NCBI RefSeq assembly: GCF_003574135.1 | Contig: NZ_AP018341.1 | Coordinates: 558,001 to 622,000 of the forward strand | Source: a cyanobacterium endosymbiont of Rhopalodia gibberula | Lineage (GTDB): Bacteria; Cyanobacteriota; Cyanobacteriia; Cyanobacteriales; Microcystaceae | DNA: 64,000 nt | Direction of reading: 5' to 3' | Shown here: piece by piece, positions 53,382-64,000 of the stretch | Numbering within the stretch: the stretch's first letter is position 1 | How the letters are laid out: every line of letters begins with the position of its first letter | Position numbers and translations under genes: made by a program | The notes under the pieces: model-generated | What the model was told of the DNA's origin: nothing | The model's database searches: none | The model's input: only the letters and a program-made list of their open reading frames with translations

Positions 53382-54044
53382 AAACTTTATTTAAGTTAAA
53401 GAATTATTTTTGAAGAGTTTATTGAAAAAAACATAAGGATGGTATTGTTAGTTACTCTTTTTTACCTTTTTTATATTTGATATTTACAGGTTTATATAAA
53501 TAAAAGCATACATTTTAACTCTCAACTATCAATATATTTTTTATATTTTAGTTATTTCTAAAACTATTAGATGTACATTAAGATAATAATTTAGATTCAC
53601 AGATTAAACTTCCTCATTTATAAGATAACTTTTTATACTAAAAAATGATAGAAGCTGCTAATTTTCTAGTATCTTCTTATCGTTTTTATCGTCATTATTA
53701 AACGGAAGGATTTAGGATAAGAATCTGCCAACAGTTAAATGTGACAGTTAGAGCTGAATAGAAAGCTTACACCTTAGCAATTTGACTTTTTGCTACTAAT
53801 TTAGACAATTTATTCAATTTTAAAAAACTTTAACAACAAAATATTTAGTCAATTCAATAAAAGTTTTTATCTCTGAACCTGAAAATCATTCCGGTGCGAG
53901 AATAACGTCTGTTTAAATGAAAAATTCATCTTAACGTTAATAACTTTGATTTCTTAAAGAGCTCGTATTGGCTTTGTCTGAACGCAATTTTGAGTTAAAT
54001 TAAGAACCAAAGGTTGAACATCGACTTAGGAAATAGGACATAAC
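53382..54044. other. Intergenic, possible decayed coding
   Basis: Around 53645-53830 some protein-like pieces occur (MIEAANFLVSSYRFYRHY, QQLNVTVRAE) with stops. This is too little to define a gene. Confidence 0.3.
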
Positions 54045-54722
54045 ATGACTTTTATTTTGACCAATGATGATGGAATAGATTCCCCTGGAATTCGTGCCTT
54101 ACACAATGCCTTGGGAGGACAAGGAGTTATTGTCGCTCCTAAAGAGCAACACTCAGGCTGTGGTCACCGCGTCACGACGAATAAACCTATTCATCTAAAA
54201 AAGCGGTCTGATAGTGAATATGTTGTGGATGGAACCCCTGTAGACTGTACTCGTCTAGCTTTAACTCAAGTGGCTAAAGAAACAAAATGGGTGCTGTCGG
54301 GAATCAATGCTGGAGGAAATCTAGGAGTGGATATCTACATTTCAGGGACGGTAGCTGCCGTTAGAGAAGCGGCTATGCATGGAGTTCCAGGAATTGCCAT
54401 TTCTCATTGGATTAAGCGACCTTTAGTCATCGATTGGGACCTAGCAACAACATGGACGGCTAAAGTATTAGAGAAACTGTGGACTTATCCTTTATCTTCT
54501 GGAAGTTTTTGGAATGTCAATTTGCCTCATTTAGAGGTTGGTTCCCCAGAGCCAGAAATTGTATTTTGTGAAAGGAGTACTCATCCCTTACCGGTAGACT
54601 ATTGGGCTCAAGGAGAATTTTATTATTATCAAGGGGAATATGCTAAACGACAGCGATCACAAGGAACAGATGTAGATATTTGTTTTTCTGGCAATATTAC
54701 AGTAACACTGATTGACATCTAG
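54045..54722 (+). CDS. surE: SurE, 5'/3'-nucleotidase
   Basis: 225 residues. Metal and phosphate ligands are present: NDDG (Asp8, Asp9), Ser37 in KEQHSGCGH, and Asn88 in SGINAGGNLGVDIYISGTVA. SurE dephosphorylates nucleoside monophosphates and is linked to stationary-phase survival. The length is slightly short but within range for cyanobacteria. It stands alone between spacers. Confidence 0.94.
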   Translation: MTFILTNDDGIDSPGIRALHNALGGQGVIVAPKEQHSGCGHRVTTNKPIHLKKRSDSEYVVDGTPVDCTRLALTQVAKETKWVLSGINAGGNLGVDIYISGTVAAVREAAMHGVPGIAISHWIKRPLVIDWDLATTWTAKVLEKLWTYPLSSGSFWNVNLPHLEVGSPEPEIVFCERSTHPLPVDYWAQGEFYYYQGEYAKRQRSQGTDVDICFSGNITVTLIDI

Positions 54723-56739
54723 TAAAAACTACCAGTGTTATCAACAATTAATTTTAAGGTCAATTGTCGCAAAAAACCCTTTATCCTATCAGCATTATTG
54801 ACACTATCAATTTTTCCTGACTGCTTTGCGGCAAAAAATTTTTGAAATTGTGGCTAATAATCACAGGCTGTTAGTCATTGCTCATTTTATCTTTTCAGAT
54901 TCTATGTTAGACAAAACAGAAATTTTTGAAATATCACTAGTAACTATAGAAATTCTGTTTTAATGACTATATGTAAGGACTAGCATTAGCAGTAGTAATT
55001 GTGAGATCATGATTGGTAGCAACTAGAAGAATTGTAGCTGCAACAGTGGTAGCTGTAAGGTTCATTCCCTTGTCCATTATGTTATTACGTCACGGCTTAC
55101 AACAAAGAACTAGCGATATGAGTAATTGCTACATCAAAAACCTTAGAGAAATTAATTGTTTTCAGTGTAGTCTTAGTAGTTCTTGCCGATTAAGTAAGAA
55201 TACCGGCAATAAATAAATTTATTGGTTATATTATTCATGGTCTTATGATGATGAAGGCGTTTTTTAAAAATTATTATTGCAGCTTTTTTTAAAAAAATTT
55301 AACGAGTGATGTTACTGCCATTGCTATTATTTCTATTGGTATTATAAACTATCTTTTTTGGTACTTTATTCCCTAAAAGCATAGATATTTAGAGAATTAG
55401 AAGCTACTATGTTAGCAGTATTTGACAGTCGATTAAGTTGAGTTTATTTTAAAAAAGTATGTGATGTGCTCCTAGGAGTTGCAATTATAATAATTTTTAT
55501 TTGAATTATTCTTATTTACTTTCTAAAATTCGCTTTTATTACTATTCATAGTCTTAAACTGATTGCCAGAATATCAGGCTTATATTTAATGTGGCATGAA
55601 GTGATCATAGTAACTAATTTACAGACCTATTTTTGGGGTTTTATTTTCTCTTATTTAAGAGTAGGTGTCTTACTAAAAACAAAAACAAAAGAAGTCATCA
55701 CATCGTGAAGCAATTACTTTTAATTTATTTTAAGTATTGATCCTAATTTTAATTATTATTTTGTTTTAATTAGTTCATTTTTTATAATTTTTAAATTATT
55801 TATAGTTTTAATAAGTTAAAATAGATGATTGTTTAGATACACTAGAAAATATTCCATATACAGTAGTTATATTTATTCGATAACGGATCAGCATGTTAGT
55901 TTTAATAACTAATGGTTTTATTACTTCAAAGTTGGCAATACTTTTGTTCCTACAATACAAGTAACTAGTATAAAATTTATAATAAAAAAAATTTTCAAAA
56001 AAATATATAAATTATTAGAACTATTAGAAGTTTTCAAAACAAGAAAAATTTTTAATTTTAAAAAATTGACTTAAATAACGAATTAATACAATTTATAGAT
56101 ACTCAGAAAATTTAGTATAATTTATATTGATTAAATCAAGCTATTTAGAAAAGTATACAGGAATAACGAATAATACAGAAATAGACTATGTTGTATTATT
56201 GTTTAATAGCTACTTTGTAGAAGCAATTATAAAATTTAACAGAGGATTATTTAGCTTTGTATTTGAATAGTGGCTAATCAACTATTATATTTTATAACGC
56301 GAAATTAGTTTTTTTATTCTTCTAGGTTGACTTATTTTACTCTTGAAGTACTTACTGATAATTATTTGAGTCTCTATTTATTAATAGAACAAGTAAAAAA
56401 AATGTTATTATCGACAATATAATTTTAAATTATCAAGTTTAATTCTTAAAAACCTTAAAAAATATCAACGGAGTTGGATTCAAAAAGTTTTACTATAGCA
56501 AAATCATAGATTTTCTTTTTATCCCCTATAAGGTGCTGAATATACACAAAATATTTAGACTTTATTATTGTCTTACTTAAACTTTAAATATATAAAACAT
56601 AATGTTTTGATGTCTTATATATTTGACACAGTTGAAAATTTTATAAAGTAAATAAAACAGGAAATAATAAACAAAAAATAGTATATTTATTTAATCTTTT
56701 TGTGTAGAAAATAAGGTGGGCATAGCCCACCTTATAAAG
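54723..56739. other. 2-kb desert with faint coding traces
   Basis: Between about 54970 and 55720 there are hydrophobic, protein-like pieces (TSDVTAIAIISIGIINYLFW, FWGFIFSYLRVGVLLKTKTK) and an open 67-codon stretch at 55013-55216, all out of register. A decayed membrane-protein gene is possible but I cannot name it. From 55.75 to 56.7 kb there is only AT-rich sequence. Confidence 0.35.
56711..56735 (-). terminator. lpdA terminator
   Basis: On the minus strand ATAAGGTGGG pairs with CCCACCTTAT around a 5-nt loop (10-bp stem) and is followed by TTTTC. It sits 5 bases past the lpdA stop. Confidence 0.85.
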
Positions 56740-58170
56740 TTAAATCGCTGAACTAGCTCGTTTAAATGCTTCGTCAATAACTTCCGATAAAGTAGGATGA
56801 GTATGAATATTAAACGCCAAGTTTTGTACAGACTGATGTTGAGCAATCGCATTAGCTGCTTCTTGAATTAAGTCTGAGGCATGAATACCAATAATGTGGA
56901 CTCCCAATATCTCCCCTGTACCCTGATGATAAATCACTTTAGCAATACCATCGGTTTCTCCTTCTGCTAAGGCTTTAGAATTACTCTTAAAATGAGTTTT
57001 AATCGAGGCTATTGTAAACCCTTCTTTTTCCCCTAATTCTCTCGCTGCCGGTTCAGTTAACCCAACGTAACTAATTTCGGGATGGGTAAAAGCAGCAGCC
57101 GGAATGCTACGATAATTAATCGTTCTATCTTGTCCACAAATATTTTCTACTGCGATCACTCCTTGTCCTGAAGCAGCATGAGCTAACATCATTTTGCCTG
57201 TTGCATCTCCTACAGCCCACAAATGAGGGACAGCTTTCCCGTCTGATAAGACTTCTAAGCGATCATTAACGGGAATAAATCCTCGTTGAGTTTCAATACC
57301 AATGTTTTCTAATCCCAAGTTTTGCGTTGCAGGAATACGTCCAGTTGCTACTAAACAAGCATCCACTTCTAGAAAATTTACAACTTCTTTTGTCTTTGCA
57401 TCAGTTAATTCAATGGTAACAGGAGAACCTGGGATAACTTTGGTAGCAAATACACCAGAATATGTCTCGATATCACGGGGTTTAATTAATACTCGTTCAG
57501 CAATTTTTGAAATTTCTGGATCAAACCCTGGCATCAGAGTGTCTAATGCTTCAATTATGGTTACTTCACATCCAAGGGCTGTATAGATATCTGAAAATTC
57601 TAACCCAATATATCCACTACCAATAATTGCTATCCACTGGGGCAAAATTTTTAATTTAACTGCCTCATCACTAGTGAAAACAGTTTTATGATCAATTTCA
57701 ATACCATGAGGTATGAAGGGAACTGACCCAGGACACAAGATAATGTCTTTTGTGGTGATAAATTTTTCCTCGTCATCAGTCAATACACTAATTTTTTGGT
57801 TGTCAACAATTTTTCCCCATCCTTTGATGGTGTCAACTTTGAGACGTTTTAAGCTCTTGGTAAGATCACCCCGAATTTTATTAACTAAATTAGTAGCATG
57901 ATTCGCGATTGCCTCTCGTTGAAAAACCACTCCATCGACTTGAATCCCTAAACTATTAAGGTGATGAGTATTTTGTAATTCTCTTACCCTTCCTGATGCA
58001 GCGAGGAGAGCTTTAGATGGAATACACCCTCGATTAACACAGGTTCCTCCCATTTCTTTTGCTTCAATAATAACGGTTTTGAGTCCACGGTTAACGGCAT
58101 GAATAGCTGCACCATGACCTCCGACTCCCGCGCCAATAATAACTAGATCATAATCAAACTGATCACTCAT
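56740..58170 (-). CDS. lpdA: Dihydrolipoamide dehydrogenase (E3)
   Basis: The FAD flavoprotein of the pyruvate dehydrogenase and glycine cleavage complexes. 476 residues. The FAD motif is [10 protein letters not shown] (13-22), the redox disulfide [13 protein letters not shown] (Cys44 and Cys49), the NAD motif GSGYIGLEF, and the second FAD motif [18 protein letters not shown]. The C-terminal catalytic His-Glu lies in [14 protein letters not shown]. All are intact. This contrasts with the related FAD oxidoreductase pseudogene at 43843-45290. It ends in a strong terminator. Confidence 0.95.
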   Translation of the reverse strand: MSDQFDYDLVIIGAGVGGHGAAIHAVNRGLKTVIIEAKEMGGTCVNRGCIPSKALLAASGRVRELQNTHHLNSLGIQVDGVVFQREAIANHATNLVNKIRGDLTKSLKRLKVDTIKGWGKIVDNQKISVLTDDEEKFITTKDIILCPGSVPFIPHGIEIDHKTVFTSDEAVKLKILPQWIAIIGSGYIGLEFSDIYTALGCEVTIIEALDTLMPGFDPEISKIAERVLIKPRDIETYSGVFATKVIPGSPVTIELTDAKTKEVVNFLEVDACLVATGRIPATQNLGLENIGIETQRGFIPVNDRLEVLSDGKAVPHLWAVGDATGKMMLAHAASGQGVIAVENICGQDRTINYRSIPAAAFTHPEISYVGLTEPAARELGEKEGFTIASIKTHFKSNSKALAEGETDGIAKVIYHQGTGEILGVHIIGIHASDLIQEAANAIAQHQSVQNLAFNIHTHPTLSEVIDEAFKRASSAI

Positions 58171-58844
58171 ATACGGTTTCCTTGAAATACTATTAATTTT
58201 TAGTCTAGAGTAGTTCAGGTAAGAGTAACACGAATATAACTATTCGACTATTGGAACTAAATTTAAAAACCTGTTCATAAATAAAAACTTGAATAAGAAG
58301 CCTTAGACAAATTATAGTTTCCTTGAAGCTTACTTTATGACTATATTTTAGAACAGAATAATAACAGTGTCTTTAATCTATTAAAGACACTATTGTATGG
58401 AAAATAAGCTTGGAAAAATAGTCAGAAAAAGCAGATTATACCTCCATAAAACCATATTTTAGTTGTCAAAATTAATTTTCTGTTGCTTACTTAATTTAAA
58501 TGAATCAATAATTTAGATCTAATTTTTTTAGTTTAAAACTCAGCATTTTACCAAATAAATATAATTAATTAGTTAAAGAAAATAAATATATGTTAACCTA
58601 TACCTAGGTTTATTTATGTTTTATTCTTACTTAGCTTTTTATGTTTAAATTAATTTGTTTAATATGGAGTATAAGCCAAAATACTTCAAAACAGGTAAAT
58701 ATAATATATCAGATTTTGTGTGATACTTGTCAATATTTCATTAGCAATTATTTTCTAAAAAAATCAATAAATTTATTAAAACCTGGCAAAAAACAAGTTA
58801 TTATATCGTATTGATTATAGTTGTTCAGTATTAAGTATTAATTT
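58171..58844. other. Intergenic between divergent lpdA and tyrA
   Basis: AT-rich; only the hairpin at 58366-58391 stands out. Confidence 0.45.
58366..58391. terminator. 12-bp perfect hairpin, core shared with 3884-3920
   Basis: AGTGTCTTTAAT (58366-58377) pairs exactly with ATTAAAGACACT (58380-58391). Both flanking genes point away from it, so it terminates no intact gene and may be a relic. Confidence 0.5.
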
Positions 58845-59681
58845 ATGAAAATAGGAATTATTGGACTGGGTTTAATTGGGGGGTCATTAGGGTTGGATCT
58901 ACGAGATCACGGCCATACTATCCTAGGAGTTTCGCGTAAAGAAAGTACCTGTAAACGTGCCATAGAAAGAGGAGTTGTTGATGAAGCTAGTATTGATTTA
59001 CACTCATTAAGTAATGCGGACATCATTTTTATTTGTACTCCCATTGGATTAATTATTCCTACGTTAGAACAGTTAATTTATCATTTAAAAGCAAAAACAA
59101 TTGTCACTGATGTGGGTTCAGTTAAAACGTCAATTGTAAAACAAGGTTCTAGGTTATGGGATAAATTTATTGGAGGACACCCTATGGCTGGAACTACAGA
59201 ACAGGGAATAGACGCAGCACAAAAAGAATTATTTAAAGATGCTCCTTATGTTATTACACCAACTCAAAATAATCTCTCTAAAGACGTTGAAATACTTGAA
59301 ACTATAGCAAATGAATTAGGATCTAAAGTTTACACTTGTACCTCAGAGAATCATGATTATGCAGTTGCTTGGATTTCCCATTTACCAGTTATGATCAGTG
59401 CTAGCTTGATTAGTGCTTGTTTAGCAGAAAAAGAAGATTTAATTTTTCAACTAGCTCAAAACTTAGCCAGTTCAGGATTTAGGGATACCAGTAGAGTTGG
59501 TGGAGGAAACCCTGAGTTAGGAGTAATGATGGCAGAATATAATCAAAAAGCATTGTTGCAGTCACTCTTAGAATATCGTCAACACTTAGACCAGATTATT
59601 GCTTTAATTGAACATAAAGATTGGCAGAGGTTAAAGAATTTTTTAAAAGAAACTAAGCAAGGAAGAACTAACTTTTTGTAG
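58845..59681 (+). CDS. tyrA: TyrA, arogenate/prephenate dehydrogenase
   Basis: A 278-residue NADP-dependent enzyme of tyrosine synthesis. Cyanobacterial TyrA normally uses arogenate. The dinucleotide motif is GLGLIGGS (7-14). The catalytic-region His112 lies in GGHPMAGTTEQGID. The C-terminal helical domain has WISHLPVMISASLI and GGGNPELGVMMAEYN. The length and motifs are intact. The family is certain; cofactor and substrate preference are inferred from cyanobacterial relatives. Confidence 0.92.
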   Translation: MKIGIIGLGLIGGSLGLDLRDHGHTILGVSRKESTCKRAIERGVVDEASIDLHSLSNADIIFICTPIGLIIPTLEQLIYHLKAKTIVTDVGSVKTSIVKQGSRLWDKFIGGHPMAGTTEQGIDAAQKELFKDAPYVITPTQNNLSKDVEILETIANELGSKVYTCTSENHDYAVAWISHLPVMISASLISACLAEKEDLIFQLAQNLASSGFRDTSRVGGGNPELGVMMAEYNQKALLQSLLEYRQHLDQIIALIEHKDWQRLKNFLKETKQGRTNFL

Positions 59682-60065
59682 AAAGAAATAGTATAAAGTC
59701 ACATAAAAATAATACAAAATCCGAATTTGATTATTACCTTATTGATCGATGTTTACTAGTTTCTATTAATTTCAAGGACGTTTCATTAATTAGTGTTGTT
59801 GATAATTAGTTATATATTTTATCTTATAGATATGACCTAGCTTAACTCCACTTGAAAAAAGTTAAATAGTCATTTATTGAAATTGCTAAATATTGTTAAA
59901 TGTAGAAATACACCTAAGCTAATATCCGTTCTTTAGTAAAAATTAATGATAATTATAGCCCTCAAACCGACTAATCGTTATGGTATCCTGCAAAAATTGA
60001 CATAGTAAAGTAGTTTTAAAAAAAAAATCGGAGATCTTTCAAAGAAACCTGTACAGTAGATCAAA
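59682..60065. other. Intergenic, nothing recognised
   Basis: 384 bases of AT-rich spacer before the antiporter gene. Confidence 0.4.
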
Positions 60066-61496
60066 GTGATTTTTGCCGATACCATAGCTGACATAAAGAT
60101 TTGGATGAGTACACTAACTTCGACATTATCTCTACTTGATTTAGTCTATAAGCTACCTCTGTTGGCTACAGTAACCAAAGGTGAGGCTGATGGCGCATTA
60201 GTTTTAGCCAGTGTCCTTTTGAGTTTAGTGGTTATTTATTTTGCCAGTAAACTCGGAGGAGAGATCTGTTTTCGGATTAATCTTCCCCCCGTGTTAGGGG
60301 AGCTCGTTGGAGGTGTGGCTGTCGGAGTTTCAGCCCTAGGATTATTAGTCTTTCCCGAAGGAGGGGCAACTGCTTACGATTCAGCCCTCATGCAATTTTT
60401 GCAACTAACTGCAGATTTAACCCCTGAAGGCATACAAGCTATATTTTCAGCTCAAGAAGAATTTATTTCTGTTTTGTCGGAATTAGGGGTCATAATTCTA
60501 TTATTTGAAATTGGCTTAGAATCAGATCTAAAAGAATTAATTCGCGTTGGACCCCAGGCAGTGGTTATCGCCATTGTCGGTGTTGTTACCCCTTTTATTC
60601 TGGGGACATTAGGTTTAGTCTATTTATTCAACATTCCCGTTATTCCTTCTGTGTTTGCAGGGGCTGCTTTAACTGCTACCAGTATTGGGATTACCGCTAA
60701 GGTGTTAGCTGAAATTGGTCGTCTAAGTTCTTCAGAAGGACAAATCATTATCGGTGCGGCTGTCTTAGACGACATCCTAGGAATTATTATTCTGGCAGTT
60801 GTAGGTAGTTTAGTTAAAACTGGTGAGATTCAACTAGTCAATCTTGTTTATCTTGTTATTAGTGCTGCAGCCTTTTTAATTGGGGCGATTCTAATTGGCC
60901 GACTGTTAAGTCCTCTCTACGTTAAATTAGTTAATGAGATGAAGACTAGAGGACAACTTCTGTTAGTTTCTTTAAGTTTTGCTTTTGTTTTATCTTACAT
61001 TGCTCAGGTGATTCAATTAGAGGGGATTCTTGGTTCTTTTACAGCTGGTTTAATTCTTGCAGAAACTGAGAAACGGAAAGAACTTGAAGAGCAAATTGTC
61101 GCCGTCTCTGATATTTTTGTCCCGATTTTCTTTGTTTGTGTGGGAGCAAAAACAAATTTAAGCGTCTTGAATCCAACTATTCCCAGTAATCGAGAAGGGC
61201 TAATTATCGCAGCTTTCCTAGTTACTGTAGCAATCATCGGTAAGGTGGTTACTGGATTTACCATTTTTGGGCAACCTCACCTCAATAAACTCGCCATTGG
61301 CGTTGGCATGATTCCACGAGGCGAGGTGGGATTGGTGTTTGCTGGAGTGGGGGCTGCAAGTGGGGCTTTAACACAGTCTACCGAAGCAGCCATTATTATG
61401 ATGGTTATTCTGACAACTTTTATTGCTCCCCCTTGGTTGCGAATTGTCTTTGAAGAGCTAGTTCCCACGGCCCAAGAAAAAGAACCCAGTTCCTAA
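60066..61496 (+). CDS. nhaS3: CPA2-family Na+/H+ antiporter, NhaS3/NapA type
   Basis: 476 residues with about 12 membrane segments. The ion-binding Asp pair is in GAAVLDDILGII (about 230-241). Other conserved parts are NLPPVLGELVGG near the N-terminus, ILLFEIGLESDLKEL, and MIPRGEVGLVFAGVG (about 418-432). The start is GTG 60066; ATG 60105 is also possible. In Synechocystis the related NhaS3 is an essential antiporter of internal membranes, so retention is expected for ion homeostasis. No second subunit is needed. A hairpin follows the stop. Confidence 0.82.
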   Translation: MIFADTIADIKIWMSTLTSTLSLLDLVYKLPLLATVTKGEADGALVLASVLLSLVVIYFASKLGGEICFRINLPPVLGELVGGVAVGVSALGLLVFPEGGATAYDSALMQFLQLTADLTPEGIQAIFSAQEEFISVLSELGVIILLFEIGLESDLKELIRVGPQAVVIAIVGVVTPFILGTLGLVYLFNIPVIPSVFAGAALTATSIGITAKVLAEIGRLSSSEGQIIIGAAVLDDILGIIILAVVGSLVKTGEIQLVNLVYLVISAAAFLIGAILIGRLLSPLYVKLVNEMKTRGQLLLVSLSFAFVLSYIAQVIQLEGILGSFTAGLILAETEKRKELEEQIVAVSDIFVPIFFVCVGAKTNLSVLNPTIPSNREGLIIAAFLVTVAIIGKVVTGFTIFGQPHLNKLAIGVGMIPRGEVGLVFAGVGAASGALTQSTEAAIIMMVILTTFIAPPWLRIVFEELVPTAQEKEPSS

Positions 61497-61887
61497 CAAG
61501 AGCTATCAAGGTTTGTTGACAACAGACTAAAGTTATCCGAAACCTGAACAAAAGATTTTTCGTCTTTCGGGTTTAGTGGAGCAGGCCTTTACAACAATAA
61601 ATAGCACCTTTGATCATTAATGGGACAGCTTGAACGGTTGACTGGAGGAAGTGGGCAAAATCCCCTTTCTTTGTCACTGGAATCTATGTGGTGTGTGTCG
61701 TCGGTATTAACAAATTAAGTAAGGCAAGGTTAAATAGCTAAAGCTAAAACTTTTACTTAATAAGGTTTTCAATTTTATAAAATCCCTTTTGCCGACGTGC
61801 AGTACCAACCCCCAAACTCAACGAGAGAATCGCTATAATTTCTTAAACCTGTCCAACAGCCACCTTTGTGTCACAGGAGCGATCATT
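61497..61887. other. Intergenic with a hairpin after the antiporter gene
   Basis: AACCTGAA (61541-61548) pairs with TTCGGGTT (61566-61573) with one G-U; the T run is weak. The frame of the next gene is open back to 61789, but that part is probably leader. Confidence 0.45.
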
Positions 61888-63726
61888 GTGAGATTTCACT
61901 GGCTATTACTGAGTATCTTAAGTACATTACTGTTCACCCTCCCAGCACAAGCAGGAAGGCTTTTATATTGGCGTTTTGAGTCAAACGATAATCGCTTAGT
62001 TTTTACCACTGACTCTCGAGTTCAACCTAGAGCCCAATTGATTCCTAATCCAACCCGTGTTGTCCTTGACTTACCTGGAATTATTTTAGAGCGTCCTAGT
62101 GTTAATCAAGCAATTGGAGGAACAATTAAAAGTGTCCGAATAGGACAGTTCAATGCTCAAACCACCCGATTGGTGATCGAATTAGCCCCAGGATATACTC
62201 TCGATCCTCAGAAAGTTACAGTTAAAGGGATTTCTCCTACTCAATGGAGTGTAGACCTTCCCACTCCCCAGCGAATTGCTCGTCCATCAACCTCTCCTTC
62301 TCTACCTCCGCGTTCTACCCCTGCGCCTCTTCGTCCCCTCTCTAAACCTCCGGCTCGGACTTCTAATGACTTTCAAGTAACTCGTAGTGGTCTTTTTATT
62401 AAATTAGAACGCAACGGAAGTAACAGTCAAATTCAGGTAAACCGTAGTGACGATAAAAAAACTATTGAGTTTATTTTGCCAGAGGCATCTCTTCCCCAGT
62501 CACTACTTAACCAAGCCCAATCGGTAAATAAGTATGGGGTCAGTGAAATTCGATTTGAGCAAACCCGAACTTCACCCCTAGAAGCTCGTATTACGATGCG
62601 GGTAGCTAAAGATAGCCCTAACTGGCAAGGCTATTATTCCAGGTTAGGAGGACTAGTTCTCCTGCCAAAAGGAGGTATTTCTCAAGTCAGAGATTTAACT
62701 CCCCCTAAACCATTGGCTAACAATAATCCTAGTAATTCGGTTTCCCAGAACCAACTACCGACCATTTCTGCCATTCAACTAATTAACAACAATACTCAAC
62801 TGTTAATTCAGTCCGATCAACCTATCAGAGGGCATGGCAATTTTGACCGACTGACGGGAGTGTATACCATTAATATTCCCAATGCTCAACTAGCTGAACC
62901 GGTAGTAGGCCCGCAATTAAAGAAAAATAGTCCTATTAACGAGTTGAAGGTTCGTCAACTCAACCCTGAATCGGTGGAAATTTTAGTCAAACCCTCTTCA
63001 GGGATTCATTTTGGGGAGCTCACTCAGCCCAATCAACAGGTCTTAGCTTTAGATGTTCATTCTTCACAAACTTTGACTCTTAGTCCTGATCATAAGCCGA
63101 TTAACATTCTTCTACCTCCGGCAAATGCTTCTGTACCTCCAATTACCTCTTGTCCCACTGTCTCCTCTTCTGGAGCTCCTAAAGGACGGGTACTTGTCAT
63201 TATTGACCCCGGACATGGAGGTAAAGATCCAGGAGCAGTGGGTCTCAGAGGATTACAGGAAAAAGATGTTATTCTTCCTATTTCTTTAGATGTTTCTCGC
63301 TTATTACAAGAACAAGGGGTTCAAGTTAAGTTGACACGTAACGCAGATTATTTTGTAAGTTTACAAGGACGGGCTGATTTGGCCAATCGAGTGGGAGCCG
63401 ATATTTTTGTAAGTATCCATGCTAATGCGGTTGGGGGAAGTCGTTCCAACATCAATGGGATGGAAGTTTTTTATTATGGACATCAAGATTTATCAGAAGC
63501 TATCCACCGCAGCATTGTCTGTAGCATTAATGTGGATGATCGTGGGGTAAAAAAAGGACGGTTTTATGTCTTGAGAAAGTCAGGGATGCCGGCTTCTTTG
63601 GTGGAAGTTGGTTTTGTCACGGGAACTGAAGACAATCGTAAATTGAGTGATCCTGCTTATCGTCTTCAAATGGCTCAGGCAATTGCTCAAGGAATTTTAG
63701 ATTATATTCAACAAAAAAGACTTTAA
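61888..63726 (+). CDS. amiC: AmiC-type N-acetylmuramoyl-L-alanine amidase with AMIN domain
   Basis: A periplasmic zinc amidase that cleaves septal peptidoglycan. I place the start at GTG 61888. AGGAG at 61875-61879 is 8 bases upstream, and the product then begins with a clean signal peptide ([21 protein letters not shown]). The earlier in-frame codon at 61789 would bury that signal. Two AMIN-like regions and a Pro-rich linker (about residues 130-155) are followed by Amidase_3: [34 protein letters not shown] and the catalytic Glu in LVEVGFVTG. It is 91 bases from murI, the known cyanobacterial neighbour. Confidence 0.93.
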   Translation: MRFHWLLLSILSTLLFTLPAQAGRLLYWRFESNDNRLVFTTDSRVQPRAQLIPNPTRVVLDLPGIILERPSVNQAIGGTIKSVRIGQFNAQTTRLVIELAPGYTLDPQKVTVKGISPTQWSVDLPTPQRIARPSTSPSLPPRSTPAPLRPLSKPPARTSNDFQVTRSGLFIKLERNGSNSQIQVNRSDDKKTIEFILPEASLPQSLLNQAQSVNKYGVSEIRFEQTRTSPLEARITMRVAKDSPNWQGYYSRLGGLVLLPKGGISQVRDLTPPKPLANNNPSNSVSQNQLPTISAIQLINNNTQLLIQSDQPIRGHGNFDRLTGVYTINIPNAQLAEPVVGPQLKKNSPINELKVRQLNPESVEILVKPSSGIHFGELTQPNQQVLALDVHSSQTLTLSPDHKPINILLPPANASVPPITSCPTVSSSGAPKGRVLVIIDPGHGGKDPGAVGLRGLQEKDVILPISLDVSRLLQEQGVQVKLTRNADYFVSLQGRADLANRVGADIFVSIHANAVGGSRSNINGMEVFYYGHQDLSEAIHRSIVCSINVDDRGVKKGRFYVLRKSGMPASLVEVGFVTGTEDNRKLSDPAYRLQMAQAIAQGILDYIQQKRL

Positions 63727-63817
63727 GATATATTTATCTTCCCAAGATATATTTACTTCTCTGAAGATTCTGTGTTTCAATTATGAACAACTTAAAGTGT
63801 GGTGTGTTAAATTGTTT

Positions 63818-64000
63818 ATGAACAACGTTCAAAATAGTCCCATTGGCGTTTTCGACAGTGGCGTGGGGGGACTAACAGTTTTACGGGAACTTTACCAACA
63901 GTTGCCCCAGGAATCGATTATTTATTTTGCGGACACAGCTCGTCTACCTTATGGAAATCGTTCTGAGGCGGAGATCTTGCGGTTTGTTCGAGAAATTCTT
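63818..64000 (+). CDS. murI: MurI, glutamate racemase (3' end cut by window edge)
   Basis: The first 61 codons from ATG 63818 read [18 protein letters not shown], then [16 protein letters not shown]. They contain the catalytic-site motif FDSGVGG and the YGxRS motif of glutamate racemases, which supply D-glutamate for peptidoglycan. The rest lies outside the window. Its position after amiC matches the usual cyanobacterial order. Confidence 0.95.
   Translation, partial: MNNVQNSPIGVFDSGVGGLTVLRELYQQLPQESIIYFADTARLPYGNRSEAEILRFVREIL

Overview
The window is a piece of a cyanobacterial chromosome in an advanced stage of genome reduction. The cyanobacterial origin is clear from split RNA polymerase genes (rpoB and rpoC2, with no rpoC1 between them), Ycf66, IspG, the UbiX/UbiD pair, an NhaS3-like antiporter, an AMIN-domain amidase next to murI, and surviving GCGATCGC (HIP1) octamers. 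The reduction is equally clear. Intact genes cover only about 39.5 kb of 64 kb (my sum of the coordinates below). They are separated by AT-rich deserts up to 3 kb long, several of which contain recognisable gene corpses. I saw no transposase, phage gene, CRISPR array or integron. This combination (Cyanothece/Crocosphaera-type gene content, many pseudogenes, low coding density) best fits a nitrogen-fixing diatom endosymbiont of the 'spheroid body' type (Epithemia/Rhopalodia). The more compact UCYN-A type fits less well. This assignment is inference; no nif gene or rRNA is in the window.

Layout. 1-3.9 kb: rsmE (cut by the left edge), a candidate structured RNA, a HEAT-repeat protein, ubiX and a HisN-type phosphatase. 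3.9-8.2 kb: a complete ggtDCBA-type sugar/osmolyte ABC importer on the minus strand. 10-16 kb: gatB and metH, followed by a dead menG (demethylphylloquinone methyltransferase). 17.7-29.6 kb: ispG, rpsT, tatD, rpoB, rpoC2 with a strong terminator, a NarL-type response regulator and tRNA-Phe. 29.6-37.7 kb: mostly desert, with a Dam-like methylase, a nitroreductase and a dead alpha/beta-hydrolase. 37.7-43 kb: mnmG, a small membrane protein and ubiD. 43.8-50.9 kb: a dead FAD-disulfide oxidoreductase, two TolB-like lipoproteins, ycf66, a citrate synthase and lepA. 52.8-64 kb: a DciA-like protein, surE, lpdA, tyrA, an NhaS3-type antiporter, amiC and the start of murI.

How the genes fit together. 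Information processing, tRNA maturation and charging (gatB, mnmG, tRNA-Phe), isoprenoid synthesis (ispG), central carbon (lpdA, citrate synthase), amino acids (tyrA, hisN, metH) and wall turnover (amiC, murI) are intact. The most telling contrast concerns quinones. UbiX and UbiD, expected for plastoquinone synthesis and hence respiration, are intact. MenG, needed for the phylloquinone of photosystem I, is riddled with stops and frameshifts. Together with an intact sugar importer, this points to a cell that respires imported carbon and no longer does photosystem I chemistry. I did not find a convincing new multi-gene system here. The observations most worth following up are the quinone split, the structured RNA candidate before the HEAT-repeat gene, the long hairpins near mnmG and the dam gene, and the many unrecognised gene remnants.
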